Origin: Pedosphaera sp. | Lineage (GTDB): Bacteria; Verrucomicrobiota; Verrucomicrobiia; Limisphaerales; Pedosphaeraceae | Reading direction: 5' to 3' | NCBI GenBank assembly: GCA_028293325.1 | Contig: JAQGPA010000174.1 | Span: 1-53,824, forward strand | Length of the DNA: 53,824 nucleotides | Shown: positions 33,830 to 42,800 of the stretch, in pieces | How the letters are laid out: each line of letters begins with the position of its first letter | Position numbering within the stretch: position 1 is the stretch's first letter | Program-made: the position numbers and the translations under genes | Notes under the pieces: generated by a model | Told to the model about the DNA's origin: nothing | Database searches by the model: none | What the model saw: the letters and a program-made list of their open reading frames with translations, nothing else

Positions 33830-36800
33830 TCAAGGAGGAGGACTTTGTTGGGAATAGTTCAATCCATTCTCGTCGTGGATTAACAATTGGTTCCCTTGAT
33901 TGTCGACATTGTTCTGGAACGTCTTGTTTGTCACTCGATGTGTACCTACTATAATCTCCCTGCCATTCCCAAGGGAGATTACATTGTTGCTCACCACAAG
34001 GGATGTGATGACGCTACTGGCGAAGTTAAGGCCTTGGCTGGGAGACGACGGATTAGGCAATCCATCCGCAAACCTAATGGTGTTATCCGTTGCTGTCAGA
34101 GTATAAATGGGAGCAAAAGAGGCAGCGTCCCCAGTAGCAGAAAAGCCCTGAATGAATGAGGTGGGATCAAATATCATCAAATTGGATACCACCGTGATTC
34201 CGCTCATTGGCCAATTGCCAGGATGAGTGCCTACAGCAACCGGGAAATCAACATTTTCAAAACGATTGCCGGTAAGCAGGAAATTATAATTCATATTTTG
34301 GAGGTTGTTATTACCATCTCCCCCTGGTTCACGGTACCATCCTGTCGGAGAGTTACTGACCAGGCAGTTCACCATAACCGGAGCTGAAACCGCATTCACG
34401 CCTCGGAAGTCACTCCTTAGGTCGCGAAAAGTGCAGTTGGTGACCATCAAGCTCCTGATATCCGATGAGTAAGCCGGCCATTCCGTGCCAAAATTGACAG
34501 CGGTCATCCCACCTGAATTGCCCGTGGCCGGAGAGGTAAAGGTGCAATCTGTCACCTTAATATTGACCACATCACATTTAACAGTGGGACCAGCAAATCC
34601 TCCCGTATCGGCAATAAGGGCAAAACATTCCGCGCCTTTGCTTCCAAAGTGAATTATCACAAGGTTCGTGAACAGCATGTCGCTCCCTGAGGCGGCAACG
34701 GCCGTAAATGTGTTGCCATTGACTAAATAATTAGTCCAGTCAGCCTGGTTGGTGGCATTACAATCCAGCGTCATGTCGTGCAATTCAAAGCCACCCGTCC
34801 ATGCACCACCATCGGCTGAGAAGAGCGTATGAGGATAAATCAGGTTGGTGGAGCCATCATCGTAAAACTGGTGGGGCATGAGTCTGACTGTCGTGTTTGA
34901 AGTCCCTCGACCAAAGTGTTTGCACCCTTCCCACGCGGTGCCTTGCCCGTAAACATAATTCGTGAAATAATTGATGGTGTTCTTTATGTGATAGCCACCA
35001 CCGTACGATTGGTAGATTCCATCGGAGTAATAGAAACTGCGATACGGTTGATTAGTTGCAATGATCGCTGAATAAGCGGCCGGATCCGAACAAGCAAATG
35101 GATTAGTCATGGTGCCGTCTCCGGGCGGACTGTTGGTCAGTCCCAGATAGATGGCCGCGTTCAAGTAGGCCCGCGCGCTGGTAACTATGCCGGCAGTATT
35201 CGATATCACAACGGTATAAAGGCCGAGATTTGTGAGTTGAACATTGGAGAATGTTATTGAAGAGCTCGTTGCCCCAGAAATGGCCGCAGAACCGCCCATA
35301 TAGCTCCCCTTGTACCACTGATAATACAAGGGGACACTCCCGCGCGCCGTTACACTGAAAGTTGCGTTGGAACTTACCGGAACTGACACTCCGACGGGTT
35401 GTTGTGTGATAACGGGTGCGTTGTTGACCGTTAGCACACCCGGCGAACTCACAATTGATCCGCAAGGAGTGCTCAAGACCACGGTGTAACTGCCCTCGTT
35501 GGTGGCAGCGATACTGGTCACAGTATAGCTGGAACTGGTGGCTCCGCCAATATTAGTCCCATTGAACTGCCACTGATAGCCAGCGGCACTCGCGGGACAG
35601 GTAAAAGTAGTGTTTGCCCCCAGATCCTTCGTGATGGCAGCGGGGGATACCACGTACTGATAGGAAACACGGACCACCGCGCTGGTGCCGACAATTCCCA
35701 CGCCATCATAGGCCACTGCCTGGAGGCTGGCATTGCCGCAAAATTGCGCATTGTTCCAGAGCACGCCGTAGTTAGGACCGTTGGTGCTCAATCCAAACAG
35801 CACCCCATTGGTGTAATACTCCACCCGTCCAACCGTTCCGCCCGCCTCCGTGGCTGTGGCCGTGAGCGTTAGGTTCGCATAAGGAGTGAATGCCTGATTG
35901 TTCGTTGGAGATGTGATGCCCACGACTGGTGCACCATACACACTCACGGCAACTTGATTGCTCGCGCTGTTTCCTGAATTATCCGTCGCTACCACCTTCA
36001 GATTATAACTGCCCGCGGTCAGTGGTGTCCAACTGACGGTTCCCAAGCCTTGAGCCACCTCGCCTATTTTGTTGGTGTTGGCATAAAACTCCAGTTTGGC
36101 GATTGGCGTTGTCGATATGCGCGAAGCCATTGCATTGATCGACAGTGGGCTTCCGACCGGGTGAGTTGAATTGGCGATGGGATCAGCAATACTGACACTG
36201 ATGCCACTGCTTACAATCAGGGAGCCGACCTGATAGCTAAGTGTGCTTCCCGCACCGCTGGAAACCACCCCGACTCCCGGGTTCATCACGTAATGGTTGA
36301 CGTCCGCGTTGGTCATGAACAGGGAGATTGCATAGGTACCGGCAGGCGTGTCGCCGGGGATGCTGATATTACCGGTTATGGTTGCCCCATTGGTCCAGAG
36401 CGTGGTGGTGGGCTGACTGGCCAGCGCATCCCAAGAGAAACCCACCTGTGCAATTGCATTGTAAAGGGTAACCCAGGGGAATTCATTTGCGACCGTTGGC
36501 CCTCCGGTCCAAGTGAAGATCACCGGGATTCGCTGTCCGGGTGTGCCAATGCTATATACCGGAGTGGTGGTCAAGAGCGTTAGCGGGAACTGCACATCGT
36601 TGATTGTGATTGCTTCGCTCGTGGAGGAAATGCCCGCGGCATCATATGCCACGGCGCGCAGACTGTAGCGGCCTGGGATGGTGTTCGTCCAACTAACCGT
36701 GTAGGGAGCGTTGGTGGAGTGTCCAACCAGGATTCCATTGACGTAAAACTCAACATTGGTAATGGTCCCGCCGGTTTCACTGGCGTTGGCGATGATGCTG

Positions 36801-39800
36801 ATGTTGGTGGAGGGATATATATTTGTATAATTGACCGGGCTGGTTATGGCCACTTGTGGCAGTGCCCCGCCAACTCCGCCGCTAATGATTGTAATTGTTC
36901 CAACATTGTAGTACCCTCCAGCCCTGACATCTGTCACATTCGTTCCATGCATCATTGTCACTCGTTTGCAGCCCTCATCCATCAAGTGTTCCAACACATA
37001 GGTTCCCGGTGTGGCATTCGTTGGAATAAATATGGTTTGGGTAAACGTGGTGTAATTGGACCAGAGACGGGCGCTCTGGAAATTAATAAAATTACAGTTT
37101 AAATCTACTGTACCCGTATGGACCCGGGTAGATGGGTTAAATGCTTCGTCGGCCGGTCCTCCCAGCCAGTTGCCGGCATTGGTCAAGGTCTGCCCGATTC
37201 GGCCAAACAGGTGGGCTGGCGTGCTTTGATTTACAGTAATATAAGTGGCTTTAATATTGACTGGGGCACTGGTCTGGATCGGGCCACCACCGCCGAGCGC
37301 GACGGCACTGATGGTGTAATTTCCGGAATACGCATTGGTCCAGGTATAGGAGTAATTGGATCCCGTGGAGGCGCCATGTGCCAGGAGCATGCCATTGGCC
37401 CAAAAATCCACATCGGTCACCCCACCCAAGGCGTTGGTTATCGCAGAAAGCATTATGTAGCCCGGCTGATCCGGCTGGTCAAAGTTGTGCTGGTCATCCG
37501 GACTGGTCATAACGATACCTGGCGCGGCTCCCACGCCCACGGTCACCGACTTGGCGCCGCTGTTGCCCAGTATGTCGGTGGCGACAACGGTGATCGTATA
37601 GTTACCATTACTGGCGGGCGTCCAAGTAAAGGTTCCAGCAGCTTGTTCCAGGTCACCTTGATAATTTCCGTTGACGAACAGGGTCAGATTCGTGATGGAC
37701 AATGCCGGATTGGAGTTTGACGCCGAGACAGTGATGGTGGTTGGCGATTGCGAAAGATTGCTCAGATTTGTAGGACTGCTGAGATTGACTCTGACTCCGT
37801 TGGTTAAATTGAATTGGGCAACATTATAGTTATATGCACCTCCAAGGCAACCATCATCATTCAAGGTCGCATTCAGAAGGGGCGCTTGCCATCTCAGGAT
37901 AAGCGTGTATGTCCCCAATGGGAAGTATGCTGGGATGGCTAATGCGATCGGTATTGTTGTGATGTCATGCCACGATAAAGTTGATTCACCCAAATCTAAA
38001 TTATAATTGTAAAGTGTTGAGTTTGGACCGGTAAGGGTAAAGTTCATTGGGCTAATACTTGTCGGGAGAGGTCCGCCCAACCACGAGTTGGTCACCGTAA
38101 TGGTCTGTCCCGGCTCGGGATTGTATGACGACAAAGTCGCTCCTAAATAGGTGATCTGGTTGGTCATAATGCCATCCGTTGGACTGCCACACTGTGCGGC
38201 GCCAGCTGCATTTGTGATACTTTGAATCTCCGTGATCGAGAGCGCGCGCCCATAAAGGCCGACTTCGTCCACCAAGCCCAGAAAGTGCCCGTCAAATTGT
38301 GAATCGTACCACGGAGAGGTTGACCCGCCTATCGCGAAGGCATTGGTGGTGGTATTGATCGATCCAGATACCGCCGCAGTAGCTTCGAGTGATCCATTGA
38401 CGTATAGCTTCAACGAGGAAGCATCATAGGTCATGGCCACATGATACCATGTATTTGACTGAATATGTGTAGTACCGTTGACGTTGGTACTGACAGAACC
38501 GCCGGCCAGCACGAGGTTACCCCGGAAAACCCAATCAGTAGTATTTGGGACTGGGGTCATGGCAAGCGAATACTGACGATTGGTGGACAAGTCATCTTTA
38601 CCAACAATCGCCGTTGACCCAACCACATTCGCGCCGAAGCCCGACGGCCTTACCCACCCTTCCAAAGTGAGCCCACTGGTTGGGTTGAGGGAGGGGGCGT
38701 CAGGAACTACAACCAATTGATAATTACCGTGGAAAGCGAAAGCCTGTCCCACTTTGCCGACGTCATAGGTCACTCCCGGGGTCAGAGTGCCATCATTTGT
38801 GCCAACCGAGTCCCGGGCGTTGCCTTGGGCCTGCCACCAGCTCACCAAATTCGTGGGCCAGCATTGTCCATTGGTTGTTAACAGTGCGCTCTTGGTAACA
38901 CTATCGCAGGCTCCGCTTACCACAACCGAATAAGTGGTCAGATCTGCCGCAACGATGCTCGCGATGGTCAGATTACTGCTGGTTTGGCCGGCGACCACAC
39001 CGCCGTTGGTTTTCCACACATAACTGAAAGGTCCATTGCCGGAGGCAGTGGTACTAAAGATTGCACTTCCACCCAAATTCCGCACCAGACTGGTCAGTGG
39101 AGTTGCCGTCGTAGTGCCAGCCAGCACTGTGATATCAGCTGTAGTGGCATTGGTAAACAGTCCATCGGAAACAACCAGCTGCAACCGATAAATACCTGGC
39201 ACCGTAAATGTCGCCGTGGCGTTGGTGGCTGAAGCATTGGTGAAAGTAACCGTTCCGGGGCTGAGGACTGCTGTCCCGAGGCCGGAAATGTAGCTCCAGG
39301 CATAAGTCAAGCCCGGAGGCAGGGACAATCCGTCGCTGGTGGCCAAACCACTTAACTGGAGAGTCAAGGGCAGGCAAGCGGCAATGACAGTGCCGTTGGT
39401 AGGCGAGACAATGCGGGCAGCGCGGTAAACACTTATTTGAACGCCGCTCGAAATATTGGTGCCACCACGATAATCCGTGACGCTGGCAGTCAGGGTATGT
39501 GTGCCAACGGGAGCATTTGTCCACACGAAGTTATAAAGCCCATTCAAAGGAGCACTGGCATGGCCCAAGAGAGTCCCATCAGCGAAGAAATCCACCTGCT
39601 TGATGGTCCCACCAGAATCATTGGCGGCTGCGCTCAGGGAGATATTGGCTGGCGCCGGAAACTTTGAGCTGGCGGCCGGACTGACGAGGCTGACCGTGGG
39701 CACCGCAGCCGAGCCGCAATAAACGGTGAGGCTTTGGAGCGCGGGACTGTTGGTGCTGCCTGCCGAAGCCAGCAGGATGGCGCGGATTTCAAGATAATGG

Positions 39801-42800
39801 CCGGTGATAGCCGGGGTCTGAACGCCGTTGGTCACGGAAATAAATGTCTGCGAAGGTAAATCCGTAACTTTATTCGCTGCGCGTACCTGGATGGTGATTC
39901 GCGAATCGTTGGTCATACCGGCATTCCAACTCAGTGTACCCCATGTCATATTGTCCTGCCCTCCATTGTGAACAAAGTCCCACATGCCCGAAGGACAGGT
40001 GGTGCCCAAGGATACAAATCCCGTCATGTCATCATGCCCGTTAAGATTGGGATCCTTTCCATTACGCGTCGGCAGCGGTACAACCAAATCCACAACACCG
40101 GTGGGTGTGCTGTTGGTCCCACTGGCATTGGGATCAATCCGCATGAGATTTACAGAGCGATTGTTGACAACCCAGATTTTCTCATTGGAATCGACCGAGA
40201 CCGCCACCGGTCCCGCTCCATAAATGGCATTTGTCTGGATATCGATCGAAAGACTAACATTGGCCAGGAGTGTCCCATCCGTCCGGAGGCGAGCGACGGT
40301 GATAGCTCCATTCGGAGACCCAACGCTGCCATTCGCGACCCACACATTGTTATAGCTATCCACCACCACGCCCTGGGCGTAAATGCTGCCATGGGCATAA
40401 TTGGTTAAATAGGTTCCATTTGTATTATATACCGCTATGTGACTATTGGAGTCAGAGGTAAACCAGATTTTCCCTGAATGAGGATCCACTCCAAGACAGC
40501 AATCACCATAAGGAAAGCCGGCGCCCTGGCCCAGGCTCTTGCAAAGCGGGGAACCGGTCGATGGCGTGGCAGTTAACCACAAGAATGGAAACCCATTCGC
40601 TGGGGAATTCCAGAAGAAGCCTGGGGCCGACCACAAAACGCCACTCCCATCCACCAGCCCGCTATAGCCACCACAATCACCGCATGGAGCTGCAATTTCA
40701 GCACCCGGCAGTCCGGTGAGGCCGGAGACTTTGTTGATGGAATGGCTACTGCCATGGCCCACCGTCCAAAGGTCGTTATTTCCGTCAATCGCCACGGTCC
40801 CGACTTCAGTGCCGTTGACCCGTACGTAATTGAGTAATGCTTCATCGTCCGCCGTTTCCACGCCGCGGAACAGGTTGGTGCCGACCATGCGCGTGCCCGC
40901 AGCATCATAGTTTGTTTGACCGCCTTGGATGTTGGTCCAGGCACGTATATCCCCCAAACCGCGGGAGGTTTTAATTAAGCCATCACCATCCCGGTCAAGG
41001 ACTGTATTGTAAATAAATGGAGGCGCCAGATACAACCCATTGGTGTCCGGATAAAAATGTCCTTGGCCATCCTTGCTGCCCCGGGTGCCGCCCATGATCA
41101 ACCCAATCCGCGTCACTGATCCCATGTTGGTACCGTTTACCGATCCAAATTCTGCTGTGTTGGCGACCCACACGTTACCAAACCGATCCACCCCAGTAGC
41201 TCTGGGAACCCGATGGATGCCCGGATTATCAGTGCCGAAATCCGGCGCGGTGGAGTACTCACCCACAATCTGTCCGGTATTGGCATCAACGCGCAAGAGC
41301 GTGCCCCAGTTCGTTTGCGCGCAAGTTACATTGACATAAGGGAACGGCTTTGTGTTTTGGTTTACCTGGAGCTGATCAGGGAGGTTTGTATAATTAAGAT
41401 TGAGAAGAATTCCCCGGTTAAAATCCGAGGCAGTATAAGTGCGCGTGCAAGCGTCAACCAACTCCAGCGCGGCGACTGTGCTGGATACCGAACCGACAGG
41501 ATTGGAAACAACCACGGAGTAATTGCCCACCTCGGAATAATCAATGCCGGACAGAAATAATGAAGCATTGGTTGCTGCAGAAAGATCGGTGCCGTTAAAC
41601 TGCCATTGGTAACTCAGCGGGCTGGGGCTGGTGGCAACCACAGTGAACGTGGCGCTTTGTCCGGCGGAAATGGCTTGATTGCCCGGCTGGTTCAGAATCA
41701 GCGGCAACGCATCAGAGTGATAGGCGTTGCTGATGGCTGTCCCGGTCCACACATAGTTGAATGTCTTCAGTTCCTCGTATTGGCCCCGCGCCTGATTGGC
41801 GCCATCCTTATCGCTCCCGATATTGAATCCAGTCAAGCCACGAGCGATGAAATTGGGATAATTGGTCACCCCCAAACCGTTGGTTACCACCGCCAGACCA
41901 TCCAGATAGAGCGAGCTGTTCGCCAATGAATAGGTCACCACGATTTGGTGCCAATCATTGGAACGCCAGGACACAGTCGAGGTAAGATTGGTCACGCCGA
42001 CACCGTTGGTTTGGGTGACAAACGTGAGCTGGGTGCCATTGGTATTAAACACTACCGCCCACCAGCCATTGGCCGTGTTCTTTACCCCCAGTTCGAGCAA
42101 CCGCCCTTCACTTAACGGCCCGGTGCCGCTGTTGGTGGTCGTGCTGTTCCAACCGGATTTGAACCAAAAACTCACCGTCCCGTTGCGGCAGTTGATGTTG
42201 GCGTTATTGTTGACTTCCAAATCCCGGTATTTGAGATTGGCCACATTGCTGTTCACCAGCACCGCATTGGTGCTCCAACTGGCCACGAGTTGCAGGTTAG
42301 TGGAAAATTGGGGTAACTGCCCCTGCTCTCCCACCCAGGTGTTTGTATTGAAGCGCCAGTAACCCAGCAGCACACTGTTCACGCTATTGGGGTTTGAGGG
42401 ATCCGTCCCGTCGCTCAACTCCTGGGCATCATTGCGCCCGTCGTAATCCGTATCGATGATATTCCAATCGGATTCGCCAGAATCCCGACCCCCATTGCCA
42501 TTCTTGTCTTCAAAATAATCAGGCAGGCCGTCGCCGTCAGTGTCGATGGGAACGCCATTGGTGGTGGCCACGTAGTGAAGCCCGATATCCACCACGGAAT
42601 TTGCTTCCTTCACCTGATCGGCGGTGGTGGTGTAATGATAAAGACTGACGAGGTTGGCGGTGGTGCTGCCGGCATCATGCAGGTTGGTGGAAACCTGATA
42701 AAAATTGCCCAACGGCCCGTTGGTATAAACAAAGTTGGTGAGAATGAGGTCGTGGTTGCCAAAATCCGGTGTGAGCCGTCCGGTGCCACAATTGATGTAG